A DNA stretch of 64,000 nucleotides from NCBI RefSeq assembly GCF_030323145.1, contig NZ_CP100470.1:2769001-2833000 (forward strand). Direction: 5' to 3'. This stretch comes from Mesorhizobium sp. C432A. Lineage in GTDB: Bacteria; Pseudomonadota; Alphaproteobacteria; Rhizobiales; Rhizobiaceae. Position numbers and translations under genes: made by a program. Below the pieces are notes generated by a model. The model saw nothing but the letters and a program-made list of their open reading frames with translations. It made no database searches and had not been told where the DNA came from. Below, one piece after another: positions 1 through 7,750 of this stretch. Within the stretch, counting starts at the first letter, position 1; each line of letters starts with the position of its first letter.

Positions 1-171
1 CAGGGCTTCGTGCTGGCAAAGCCGGAACTGGCGCCGACCAGCTTTCGCGCTTTCGGCAAGGATGGGCAGCCGTCTGTCGCGGCGGCCGAGCCTGGCAAGA
101 CGCCTGCCGGCCCGACTGCAGCGCCTCCGGCGCGGCCGGGCAGGGTGTTCGGGCGCAGGACCGGGCCATGA
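1..171 (+). CDS. EAL-domain protein, C-terminal end (partial)
   Basis: The window opens inside a reading frame that codes for 56 residues and stops at TGA 169-171. Its first residues, QGFVLAKPEL, match the closing QGF-x-x-x-KP motif of EAL cyclic-di-GMP phosphodiesterase domains. A short proline- and alanine-rich tail follows. The stop overlaps the start of the next EAL gene (ATGA at 168-171), so the two are probably translationally coupled. Whether the missing part has a GGDEF or sensor domain cannot be seen. Confidence 0.7.
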   Translation, partial: QGFVLAKPELAPTSFRAFGKDGQPSVAAAEPGKTPAGPTAAPPARPGRVFGRRTGP

Positions 172-1028
172 CCGGGCAGCGCGAGAGGCGTCGCGATATC
201 GGCGAAGCGATCTTTGCCGACGAGGTCGGCATCGAATACGGCGTCTATGGCGCGTTCCGGCTGAAGAGCGCCTACCAGCCGATCTTTGCGCCACGCGGTG
301 GCGCGTTGGCCGCGGTTGCCGTCGAGGCGCTGATCGAACCGCAGCGCGCTTCCATGCCGGTTGCACCGGCCATGTTCTTCGACAGTGTTGCGCCGGGCGA
401 CCGCCTGTTTGTCGAGACGATGTGCCGGATGCTGCATCTGAAAAACTTCCGCAACATCGGCGTCGACGGGCTCGACCTGTTCTTCAATTACAACCCGATG
501 ATCAACGATCATCTCGGGCGGGCGCTGGCCGAGATCCGGCTGATGACGCGGCATCTCGGCGATCTCGACCTGCATGCCGCCATGCTGGTCTGCGAGATCA
601 CCGAACAGGCGGCCGACGATAATGTGCTGGCCCCGCTGGTGCGCGAGATGCGGCGCCACGGCATCCGCATCGCCATCGACGATTTCGGCACCGGCCACTC
701 GACCGCGGAGCGGATGAGCCTGCTTCAACCGGATATTGTGAAGATCGACGGCGGCTGGTTCGCCGAATTCTGCCGCCACGCTGCCGCCGAGCGCTTCTTC
801 CGGCCGCTCGTCTCGTCGCTGCACGATCGCGGCGCCAAGGTGCTGGTGGAAGGCATCGAGCAATCCGTGCATCTGCGCGTCGCGCTGGATGGCGGCGTCG
901 ACCTGCTACAGGGGTTCCATCTCGGCCGCCCGGCGCTGGCCGGCACGATCTTCAACCGGGAGCCGCTGTCGATCGAGGCGCTGCTTGGCGCCGACAACAA
1001 GGTGGTGCCACTGCATCTGCGGCGCTGA
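168..1028 (+). CDS. EAL-domain cyclic-di-GMP phosphodiesterase-like protein
   Basis: This 286-residue protein is one EAL domain with no membrane segment, so it is probably cytosolic. Motifs seen are YQPIF (36-40), the EAL signature itself (53-55), CEITE (142-146), DDFGTG (171-176), VKIDG (191-195), VEGIE (227-231) and QGF (248-250). Since EAL, DDFGTG and the lysine are kept, it may hydrolyse cyclic-di-GMP; FNYNP replaces the usual asparagine-containing strand, so activity is not certain. It overlaps the upstream EAL gene by four bases, which suggests a tandem duplication or a two-subunit arrangement. No GGDEF or sensory domain is present. Confidence 0.85.
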   Translation: MTGQRERRRDIGEAIFADEVGIEYGVYGAFRLKSAYQPIFAPRGGALAAVAVEALIEPQRASMPVAPAMFFDSVAPGDRLFVETMCRMLHLKNFRNIGVDGLDLFFNYNPMINDHLGRALAEIRLMTRHLGDLDLHAAMLVCEITEQAADDNVLAPLVREMRRHGIRIAIDDFGTGHSTAERMSLLQPDIVKIDGGWFAEFCRHAAAERFFRPLVSSLHDRGAKVLVEGIEQSVHLRVALDGGVDLLQGFHLGRPALAGTIFNREPLSIEALLGADNKVVPLHLRR

Positions 1029-1128
1029 TTTGTGCTCGCGCTTGCCGCCGCTTCGCGGCTCGTTCCGGACCGGACGCCAACGGGCGCGATGCCCGGTTGG
1101 GCTTGCGGCCTTCGGCCGTAGCGCGCAT

Positions 1129-1329
1129 TCAAAGAGGGCGAACTCGGCCCGCGTGAAGTTCAGCCAAAGCCTGCTCGGCAAACTTATCCAGCCGGCCAGC
1201 CTTGGCGTCCGCCTCGATCTGCATATCCCACACCTCTGCCTGATACGCTGCGAACCATTTGGTAAAGGCCTTTAGTTCTTTGGTGTTCAGGGCTGCGATG
1301 GATCTTTCAATCTGTTCGAGCTTGGTCAT
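1129..1329 (-). CDS. small antitoxin-like hypothetical protein
   Basis: The 66-residue acidic protein starts MTKLEQIERS and ends HAGRVRPL. The pattern (short helical N-terminus, a central KAFTKWFAAYQAEVWD block, then ADAKAGRLD) resembles small antitoxins found beside RelE/ParE toxins in proteobacteria; this is from memory of the family and not proven. No toxin ORF follows on the same strand: the next 100 bases downstream (1029-1128) hold nothing recognisable before the convergent EAL gene. If the assignment is right, this is an orphan antitoxin. Confidence 0.5.
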   Translation of the reverse strand: MTKLEQIERSIAALNTKELKAFTKWFAAYQAEVWDMQIEADAKAGRLDKFAEQALAELHAGRVRPL

Positions 1330-1370
1330 GGGGCGAAACTAGCATGGCCATCGTCCAATTCCAGACAAAC

Positions 1371-1395
1371 AAAAAGGCGGGATAAATCCCGCCTT
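1371..1395 (-). terminator. Rho-independent terminator downstream of cspA
   Basis: A perfect 10-bp stem, AAGGCGGGAT-AA-ATCCCGCCTT (1374-1395), has a run of A on its left, which is a T run on the minus strand. It therefore fits termination of minus-strand transcription coming from cspA, about 165 bases past its stop codon. The transcript would have a long structured 3' region. Confidence 0.7.
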
Positions 1396-1559
1396 CCCAT
1401 TTTCGGTAGCCTGATCGGAGCTTTAAGTCCGGGCCGGCAGCTATCTGCTGATCCAGCTTGTCGGGTCTTTCTGCTCCAGCGCGCTTCTCGCGCGACCGTC
1501 AGTACATCCGTGACTTGCCGCGCGCCCCGAACTCTCGTCCGGCGCGCGCTATCGCAAAA

Positions 1560-1772
1560 TCAGGCTGCCTTGCTCAGAGAACCAGCGGACGACTTGCCTG
1601 TGCGGCGGTCCTGCTCGATCTCGAAGTTGATTTTCTGGCCTTCGACCAGGGTCGACAGTCCAGCGCGCTCGACAGCGGAGATGTGAACGAAAACGTCCGC
1701 ACCGCCCGAATCAGGCTGAATGAAGCCGAAGCCCTTGGTGGCATTGAACCACTTGACCGTACCAGTTGCCAT
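1560..1772 (-). CDS. cspA: cold-shock protein, CspA family
   Basis: This 70-residue single cold-shock domain protein binds single-stranded RNA and DNA as an RNA chaperone in the cytoplasm. The RNP1-type motif KGFGFI and RNP2-type motif VFVHI are both intact, after the canonical TGTVKWFN start. Length is typical of the family. It stands alone, with an upstream region of nearly 290 bases before the next gene, enough for the long structured 5' UTR common in this family. The product of this copy need not be cold-induced; rhizobia usually carry several paralogues. Confidence 0.93.
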   Translation of the reverse strand: MATGTVKWFNATKGFGFIQPDSGGADVFVHISAVERAGLSTLVEGQKINFEIEQDRRTGKSSAGSLSKAA

Positions 1773-2058
1773 ATGAATAGTCCTCGCATTTGCTTTGGTT
1801 TGACCGAACCGAGGTTCAGCCGGTTTGTATCGAGATTTTGGAGATAGACGTCAGCAAACGCGAAGATCGCGAGGCCCGGATCGATCGGCCGAAATATCAA
1901 TGGAGCTGATATAGGCGGGTTTCGCACCAAAAACAAGATGGCTCGAAAAATGGCGTTGCGGTGGCGCCGCCCAAAGGCCGCCCCAATCGCATGAAAGCGT
2001 CGAGCAATCGGGAAGATCGGGACGCCCGACGGCGTTAGTCCGGTTTTGGGAGACTGTC

Positions 2059-2397
2059 ATGAAAACCGTTGTGAAAACCATTCTGCTTGCCGCCTGCCTG
2101 ACGCTGGCGGCCGCCGAGGCGCAGGCGATCTCGCGCTACGACCCCACTCGTATGAGCTGCGACAGGGTGCAAGGCACGATCGCCCGCCAGGGCGCGGTCA
2201 TCCTGCGCTATCAGTCCAGGCGTGTGCCGGGGCTGCCGCTCTTCGACCGCTATGTGCAGAGCCAGCAATTCTGCAATGTCGGCGAGGTCAGGAAGCGCGC
2301 CTATGTGCCGAGCGTCGATACCGAATCCTGCCCGGTCTATCTCTGCAAGCGGATCGAGAACGACCATTTTCACCGCCGCTTCCTGCGCCGTCATTAG
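2059..2397 (+). CDS. small secreted hypothetical protein
   Basis: The 112-residue product has a clear Sec signal peptide: a lysine-containing start (MKTVVK), a hydrophobic stretch and a predicted AQA cleavage site near residue 23. The mature part is basic, about 89 residues, with four cysteines (residues 34, 72, 90 and 95 by eye) that could form two disulfides in the periplasm. I do not recognise the family. It is monocistronic, upstream of and convergent with the ogt-like gene. Confidence 0.7.
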   Translation: MKTVVKTILLAACLTLAAAEAQAISRYDPTRMSCDRVQGTIARQGAVILRYQSRRVPGLPLFDRYVQSQQFCNVGEVRKRAYVPSVDTESCPVYLCKRIENDHFHRRFLRRH

Positions 2398-2559
2398 GCA
2401 TATTGATATTCAAGTGAGGCCGGCCTGCGAACGATGGTCTTCTGCGCTTCCGGCGCCCACGTACATTAAGTACGCTCCGCTCCGGTTCTCGAAGACCATA
2501 GTTCTCGGTGCGGCCTGACCTGAATCTCAACATACCCAGCCGGCATACCATCCAAGCTC

Positions 2560-3141
2560 TTAGAACCCGAACGAGACCTGCGCCGCCGGCGGCGGGCCGA
2601 CGCGCACGCCTTCCATGGCCAGCATCTTTTCCTTGGTGGCCGAGCCGCCGGGCGCCGAGAAGCCGCCGATCTTGCCGCCCGCGGCTAGAATCCGATGGCA
2701 GGGGATGACCAGCGGCACCGGGTTGGCGCCCAGCGCTGCCCCGGTTTCGCGCGGCAGGCCGGCTTGGCCGGCGCGCTTGGCCAGTTCGCCATAGGTGGTG
2801 GTTTCGCCGTAATGCAGTTTTCGCGCCGCGTCGTAGATGGCGAGACGGAAGTCGTCGACGCCGTCGAGATCGACCGGCACACCGGAGAAATCGACGTCCT
2901 CGCCTGAGGCATAGGCCTTGATCGAGGCGATGAGCTCGACCACCCATTGCGGCTGCCCAATGTTCGCAGTCGTATTGGCGGCAACACCGGCATGCCGCAT
3001 CAGCCGGCGTTCCATCGCTTCGCGGCTCCTTTCGGGCAGGCAGAGCCGGATCAGGCCCTTTTCGCTCCAGGCGATGCCCATGAAGCCGATCACTGTTTCT
3101 AACACTGCGTGGCCGGCTGTGATCGAAGATGCCGTTTCCAT
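2560..3141 (-). CDS. ogt: methylated-DNA--protein-cysteine S-methyltransferase
   Basis: This 193-residue protein repairs O6-alkylguanine by moving the alkyl group to its own cysteine. The active-site motif PCHR lies at 147-150 (Cys148), and the helix-turn-helix region YGETTTYGELA precedes it. The start at 3141 (METASS) is chosen because AAGGAG lies eight bases upstream; the longer open frame up to 3231 has no such site. There is no AraC-type N-terminal domain, so this is the stand-alone Ogt type. It is divergent from the transglycosylase gene, with about 180 bases between the starts. The C-terminus carries a short extension (VGPPPAAQVSFGF). Confidence 0.9.
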   Translation of the reverse strand: METASSITAGHAVLETVIGFMGIAWSEKGLIRLCLPERSREAMERRLMRHAGVAANTTANIGQPQWVVELIASIKAYASGEDVDFSGVPVDLDGVDDFRLAIYDAARKLHYGETTTYGELAKRAGQAGLPRETGAALGANPVPLVIPCHRILAAGGKIGGFSAPGGSATKEKMLAMEGVRVGPPPAAQVSFGF

Positions 3142-3318
3142 GATGCGCTCCTTTCCGCAAACTGGCGAAAACCGGGATACCGACCGGTACATATGCAGAA
3201 CAATATGGCATCTGAGCCCGGCTCTCGCCACCCGAAAACCACCAGATGGTCCCGATTGCCCACCAGGAATCGCTGGTGTAAGGACTTCTTAACAACCGAC
3301 AAATCGGACCCGCGCGGC

Positions 3319-4248
3319 TTGCCAGCAAAATTCAACCTTTTCGCGATCTCTGTGATCGTCGGCGCAGCTGCCCTCAGCGGCTGCCAATCGACCTCGCAGA
3401 TGAAGGCTACGCCTGCGCTGACCGAAACCGCGACCGCCGCCGGCAGCGATGCCGGCTTCACCGTGCCGCTGCCCGATACGGTTTCGGTGCTGCCGCAATC
3501 CTCGGGCATAACACCCGCCCAGGCGGCCGAAGTAACTCTCGCCACACCAGCACTTGCCGCCGCTGCGCAGCCGGTTGCCGCGACCGCGGCCTTTGCCGGC
3601 GCGACGCCCACGGCCCCGGCCGTGCCTGCGGTGATGGCCGCCAATGCCTGGCAGGCGCCTGCGCCCGCCAACGCCGGACAGCCGGTCGCGGCGCAATATA
3701 CGACCGCCAGCCTTGTCATGCCGGCGACCGCCAAGGGCGGCCAGAACGCCATGCCCGGCGTGCAGCAGGTAGCCTATGTCGTGCCGCAGAACCCGGCTTC
3801 CTTGGGCCTGTTCCCCGCCGCGCCGCTCGGTCTCCCGGAAGAAGAGCATGCGACCGGCATGCGCGGCGACGTCGACCGGCTGATCCAGAAATACGCCGCT
3901 CTCTACGAGGTGCCGGTCGATCTGGTGCGCCACGTCGTCAACCGCGAAAGCACCTACAATCCGAAGGCTTACAATAACGGCCATTGGGGCCTGATGCAGA
4001 TCAAGCACGCGACGGCGCGCGGCATGGGCTATGACGGGCCGGCCAAGGGCTTGTTCGACGCCGAAACCAATCTGAAATACGCGGTCAAATATCTGCGTGG
4101 CGCCTGGCTGGTGGCGGGTGGCAACGCCAAGAAGGCCGATTGGCTCTACCAGACCGGCTATTATTTCGACGCCAAGCGCAAAGGCCTGCTCGAGGCCACC
4201 GGCCTCGGTGTCGACCGCAAGCGCCGCCGGCTGCAGCCCGACGCCTGA
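3319..4248 (+). CDS. lytic transglycosylase lipoprotein (SLT domain)
   Basis: The C-terminal third is a soluble-lytic-transglycosylase fold: IQKYAALYEVP, then the catalytic-glutamate motif NRESTYNP, then GLMQIKHATARGMGY. It cleaves peptidoglycan glycan strands. A lipobox LSGC follows a hydrophobic stretch, so it is probably a lipoprotein. A TTG start at 3319 gives a signal peptide of normal length (PAKFNLFAISVIVGAAALSGC-like); in-frame ATGs at 3193 and 3205 would add about 40 polar residues before the hydrophobic core. The linker is alanine- and proline-rich, typical of cell-wall-spanning tethers. No strong ribosome site supports any start. Confidence 0.82.
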   Translation: MPAKFNLFAISVIVGAAALSGCQSTSQMKATPALTETATAAGSDAGFTVPLPDTVSVLPQSSGITPAQAAEVTLATPALAAAAQPVAATAAFAGATPTAPAVPAVMAANAWQAPAPANAGQPVAAQYTTASLVMPATAKGGQNAMPGVQQVAYVVPQNPASLGLFPAAPLGLPEEEHATGMRGDVDRLIQKYAALYEVPVDLVRHVVNRESTYNPKAYNNGHWGLMQIKHATARGMGYDGPAKGLFDAETNLKYAVKYLRGAWLVAGGNAKKADWLYQTGYYFDAKRKGLLEATGLGVDRKRRRLQPDA

Positions 4249-4253
4249 GCGCG

Positions 4254-4742
4254 ATGCCTGAACCGCGCCCGCCGGCTCCAAACGACATCCGGCTGCGCAA
4301 GATCCTCGACGAGACGCTCGTTGCGCCGCACTGGCCGGACGGCTTTGCCATGCGCTGCTTCGAACATGGTGACGCGCAGCCCCTGCACGCGCTTTTGACC
4401 GAGGTGTTCGACGACGGCACCGACGGCCCGTTCGACGAATGGTGGCCGCGCATATCCAGCGATGCCGAATTCGACCCGGCGCTGTGTTTCCTGGTCATCG
4501 ACGCCAAGGGACGGCTGGCGGCGGCAGCGCTGTGCTGGACGAGGGCCTTCGTCAAGGACCTCGCGGTCCATCCCGGAGCGCGCGGCAAAGGAATTGGCGA
4601 AGCGCTGATGTGGCAGGCCTTCAACGCCTTTCGCGATCGAGGCGCGGCCCATGTCGACCTCAAGACCAACACGGTCGAGAACGCCGCCGCGCTCCGGCTC
4701 TACGAGCGGCTGGGAATGATGCCTGTCGCCTGGGAAGGGTAA
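4254..4742 (+). CDS. GNAT-family N-acetyltransferase
   Basis: This 162-residue protein carries the acetyl-CoA binding signature of GNAT enzymes: VKDLAVHPGARGKGIGEALM, with the R/Q-x-x-G-x-G/A pattern as ARGKGIG, followed by NTVENAAALRLYERLGM near the C-terminus. The substrate is unknown. Translation from ATG 4254, six bases after the transglycosylase stop, suggests the two genes are co-transcribed. The first 25 residues, rich in proline, are not part of the domain. Confidence 0.85.
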   Translation: MPEPRPPAPNDIRLRKILDETLVAPHWPDGFAMRCFEHGDAQPLHALLTEVFDDGTDGPFDEWWPRISSDAEFDPALCFLVIDAKGRLAAAALCWTRAFVKDLAVHPGARGKGIGEALMWQAFNAFRDRGAAHVDLKTNTVENAAALRLYERLGMMPVAWEG

Positions 4743-5029
4743 GGGCTTTTTTCTTGCCGCAATTCCCTGGGGAAAACGCTACGCGCTTTTCCCGGGAAAA
4801 CCGGTTCCCACCTTTCCTGGAATTGCTCGAGCGCTGTTGAAAACCTCCGGATTGTGAACTGCTTCACATTGGCCGCCGCAACCGGATGCTACCTCACCAT
4901 CCATGCCTTTCGACCGATGGCGGATCGACGACTGGCAGATGTGGAGGGGCTGCACCGGCATGTGTTCAGCCGCTCCTTGGCGGGTCCCAGGCGGGGGTTT
5001 GGGGCCCGCCAGTCGTTTTACGGTCGCCC

Positions 5030-5368
5030 TCAGATATCGGGCGCATTGCCGATCTTCTTTTTGAGCTCAATCGCCCAGGCGCGGCCCTCGTCGCCGCCCC
5101 ACAACAGCCAGGCGATGTGGCCGGCCGAAGGATTGTCTTCATTGCCGTAATTCTTGCCGCGCTTGTCGACCTCGTGGCGGGCGAAGTAGCTGACCATGCG
5201 GCGGATGGTGGATGGCGCCAGCTTTTCGCGGTTCTTGAGTTCCGTCGCCCGCGCGACGCCGATCTCGGTGCCGCCACGGCCGAACTGCTTGCGCAGCCTC
5301 AACCCCTTGGCGGCATTGTCGGCCACCACTTGCGGGCAGCGCAGATCGATCTCTTCATCCTCTTGCAT
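5030..5368 (-). CDS. conserved phage-like hypothetical protein
   Basis: The 112-residue product starts MQEDEEIDLRCPQ; the start at 5368 follows GGGGAGACAC. The C-terminal half, with RRMVSYFARHEVDK and IAWLLWGGDEGRAW, resembles short sequences I know from prophage and capsid-associated proteins of Rhizobiales, where an F-ARHEVDK block is followed by PSAGxIAWLLWGGD. Its function is not known. No other phage gene is nearby, so this is either a domesticated fragment or a stand-alone conserved protein. Confidence 0.6.
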   Translation of the reverse strand: MQEDEEIDLRCPQVVADNAAKGLRLRKQFGRGGTEIGVARATELKNREKLAPSTIRRMVSYFARHEVDKRGKNYGNEDNPSAGHIAWLLWGGDEGRAWAIELKKKIGNAPDI

Positions 5369-5697
5369 GTGTCTCCCCAGCTCCGGAAGCCTAGCCTGCG
5401 GACCCAATGCGGGAAAAGCAACCGGTTCCCAATGCCGCGCCGTCCATCAGGACCAGGATCCGCGCGCCATCGGCGCGTGCGAGATCCTGTGGAACCTTAT
5501 GGATGTCACGCCTGAGGTCGGCCGAACTGGACCGAACAGCTGCAATATGGCGAGGCGTGCTGTCCTGAGGTTTGTCCGCCAGGGGCTCGGGACGGCTCTT
5601 CGGCAGATGGTCGCTGACGAATAGTTCTCCGGACGCAACCCTGCCGCCAATGCCGCGTTTGATTAGCCGAGGGAAATTTTCAAATCGGAGAACTCAG

Positions 5698-6249
5698 ATG
5701 AAAACGCTTCTCACCATTGCCGCCGTCGCCTTGTTCGCCGGTGCCCCTGCCGCCTTTGCGGCCAACTCGACTGCGGTCGCGCCTGCCATGGCCGCCAGCA
5801 AGGTCGATACCCCAACCTTCGTCAAGACGGTGCCTAGCTCCAACGAATTCGAAATCCAGTCGAGCAAGCTCGCCGAGGAGAAATCCAAGGCGGCTGACGT
5901 CAGGAAATTCGCCAAGCAGATGGTCAAGGACCACACCAAAGCCGGCAAGGAGTTCAAGGCGGCGCTGAGCCAGGGCCAGACCACCGGTTCGACCAAAGCC
6001 GCGGGGCCGGCCCTGCAGCCGAAGGAGCAGGCAATGCTCGACGAGTTGAAGAGCGCAAGCGGCAAGGATTTTGACGCCAAGTACATCCAGATGCAGACGG
6101 ACGCGCACAAGGAGGCCGTAGCCCTGTTCAGCAGCTATGCCAACTCGGGCGACGACCCGGCGATGAAGGAATTCGCCAAGAAGACGCTGCCGACGCTGCA
6201 GATGCACGAGAAGCACGTGAAGGAACTCGCGGCCGCGCATCAGGGTTGA
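5698..6249 (+). CDS. DUF4142 periplasmic ferritin-like protein
   Basis: The 183-residue product has a cleavable signal peptide (MKTLLTIAAVALF, cleavage near AFAA) followed by a helical domain with NEFEIQSSKLAEEKSKAADVRKFAKQMVKDH, characteristic of DUF4142. These proteins are four-helix ferritin-like bundles of unknown activity, common in rhizobial envelopes and stress regulons. The start at 5698 has CGGAG upstream; the longer frame from 5572 is not needed. A palindromic repeat follows immediately downstream. Confidence 0.88.
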   Translation: MKTLLTIAAVALFAGAPAAFAANSTAVAPAMAASKVDTPTFVKTVPSSNEFEIQSSKLAEEKSKAADVRKFAKQMVKDHTKAGKEFKAALSQGQTTGSTKAAGPALQPKEQAMLDELKSASGKDFDAKYIQMQTDAHKEAVALFSSYANSGDDPAMKEFAKKTLPTLQMHEKHVKELAAAHQG

Positions 6250-6277
6250 GGACGGGTGACTGGCCAGCAATAGCATT

Positions 6278-6445
6278 CTACGGCGCCCCCTCTGTCCTGC
6301 CGGACATCTCCCCCACGAGTGGGGAGATCAGCAGCGTCGGCGCCGTGCTTTTCTTGCGACGGTGAAAATTGGCGAAGGCTGAGGCGACAGCCAATCTCCC
6401 TTCTTGTGGGGGAGATGTCCGGCAGGACAGAGGGGGGCGCCGTAG
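6278..6445. repeat. 168-bp palindromic intergenic repeat element
   Basis: The left arm (about 6278-6317) reads CTACGGCGCCCCCTCTGTCC and onward; the right arm (about 6405-6445) is its near-perfect reverse complement, ending in GGGGGCGCCGTAG. The arms of about 40 bp enclose about 90 bp. There is no coding capacity, so it looks like a non-autonomous MITE/RIME-type element. It lies between convergent or tandem genes, 28 bp after the DUF4142 stop. Confidence 0.75.
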
Positions 6446-6550
6446 AGTGCGACGGCCGATGCCTGCCGTTGGCAAGGCATTGCGGCAAAGTGGCTCTGTG
6501 GCTGCGCCGGCAGTGACATACACTGCCGCCACCAATTCAATGGAGCTCCC

Positions 6551-7015
6551 ATGCCCAAGATCGACCTGTCCACCGTGCCTGTCCGCAAGGGCTCCGGCTA
6601 CCCCGCGCCCTTCGACGCCCCTTGCGCCGAGCGCACACGCCACCGCCTCGGCGATGCCGGCGGCCTCACCGATTTCGGCGTCAACCTGATGACATTGCCA
6701 TCAGGCGGCTGGTCCAGCCAGCGCCACTGGCACAGCCATGAGGACGAGCTTGTCTATGTGCTGGAAGGCGAACTGGTGCTGGTCGAGGATGGCGGCGAGA
6801 CGCTGCTCAAGGCCGGCGATTGCGCGACCTTCGCCAAGAACAGCGGCAACGGCCACCACATGATCAACCGCTCGTCCACAACGGCGCGCTATCTCGAGGT
6901 CGGGTCGCGCAATCCGGATGATCTCATCACCTGCTCCGACATCGACATGATGAGCCCGAGTTCGGATGGCAGGTTCCTGCACAAGGACGGCATGCCGTAT
7001 CCCGGGCAGGGGTGA
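6551..7015 (+). CDS. cupin-domain protein
   Basis: This 154-residue single-domain cupin has the metal-binding motif 1 around [16 protein letters not shown] (histidines and glutamate of G(X)5HXH(X)3-4E) and motif 2 near [18 protein letters not shown]. It probably binds a metal ion in the cytoplasm; the substrate is unknown. It is followed by a repeat and then by the RidA gene on the same strand, with 240 bp between them, so co-transcription is uncertain. Confidence 0.85.
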   Translation: MPKIDLSTVPVRKGSGYPAPFDAPCAERTRHRLGDAGGLTDFGVNLMTLPSGGWSSQRHWHSHEDELVYVLEGELVLVEDGGETLLKAGDCATFAKNSGNGHHMINRSSTTARYLEVGSRNPDDLITCSDIDMMSPSSDGRFLHKDGMPYPGQG

Positions 7016-7087
7016 CGGCTGGACCATGGTTCGGCGCTGGCGTTCGCTGGGCGGGGGGATAAGCTCCTCACAATCAAAGGTGGCGCA

Positions 7088-7219
7088 GGCCCCCTCATCC
7101 GACCGCTTCGCGGCCACCTTCTCCCCGCTGGGGAGAAGAGGGACGTGCTGGCGCTTGATGTCTCCTCTCCCCTTGGGGGAGAGGTCGCCCGAGCGAAGCG
7201 GAGGGCGGGTGAGGGGGCC
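7088..7219. repeat. 132-bp palindromic intergenic repeat
   Basis: The terminal inverted repeat is GGCCCCCTCATCC (7088-7100) against GGGTGAGGGGGCC (7207-7219), 12 of 13 matching. Inside lie two further stem segments: TTCTCCCCgctGGGGAGAA and CTCTCCCCttGGGGGAGAG. The sequence type is common between genes in rhizobia. It differs from the repeat at 6278-6445 although both are rich in CTCCCC/GGGGAG stems. Confidence 0.7.
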
Positions 7220-7255
7220 TTGGCGCCAACCTGTCCAACCAAAAGGAGCATCACC

Positions 7256-7648
7256 ATGACCAAGGAAATCGTCGAAGTGCCGGTGCTGTCGGCGGCGGTG
7301 CGGGCGCCTGGCGTGCCGCTGTCGCTGGTGACCAAGGGCGCGGGGCTGGTCTTCGTCTCCGGCACGCCGCCGCTCGATCTCTCAACCGGCAAGCTCGTCA
7401 AGGGCGACATCGAGGTGCAGACCGAGGCGTCGCTGAAGGCGTTGCGCCATTGCCTGGAAGCGGCGGGCAGCTCGCTGGACAATGTGGTGATGGTGCGCAT
7501 CTACGCCGCCAATGCCGGCTTCTACAACGCCATCAACCGTGTCTACGCCAGGCATTTCCCGGAAAACCCGCCATCGCGCACTTTCGTGCCGGTGGCGTCA
7601 TGGCCGATGGAGTTCGATATCGAGATCGAGTGTGTCGCGGTGGGGTGA
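7256..7648 (+). CDS. RidA/YjgF family enamine/imine deaminase-like protein
   Basis: The 130-residue product matches the RidA family: LVFVSGTPPLDLSTGKLV near the N-terminus, then EVQTEASLKALRHCLEAAGSSLDNVVMVRIY, ending PMEFDIEIECVAVG. Family members hydrolyse reactive enamines formed by PLP enzymes. The conserved arginine expected near the C-terminal third appears as PPSRTFV. AAAAGGAGC upstream of ATG 7256 fixes the start. It is the last gene before the AT-rich cassette. Confidence 0.88.
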   Translation: MTKEIVEVPVLSAAVRAPGVPLSLVTKGAGLVFVSGTPPLDLSTGKLVKGDIEVQTEASLKALRHCLEAAGSSLDNVVMVRIYAANAGFYNAINRVYARHFPENPPSRTFVPVASWPMEFDIEIECVAVG

Positions 7649-7750
7649 GGACATATTTGATCGCGAAGTGAGGGATTGTGCGTCGTCTTTGGATATCCAA
7701 GCATAACTCAATTGTGAATCGTTAAGTCTCGTAGCAAAGAGGTTTCCTAG

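Noticed and set aside
1458..1847. Plus-strand ORF opposite cspA
   Set aside because: It is a shadow of the cold-shock gene and its leader.
4755..4830. AACCGGTTCCCACC...TTCCTGGAATTGCTC segment as a promoter
   Set aside because: It resembles a short dispersed sequence common in rhizobial intergenic DNA, and no -10/-35 is visible.
4854..5150. A 98-residue plus-strand ORF
   Set aside because: No ribosome site and no motif; it runs over the phage-like gene on the other strand.
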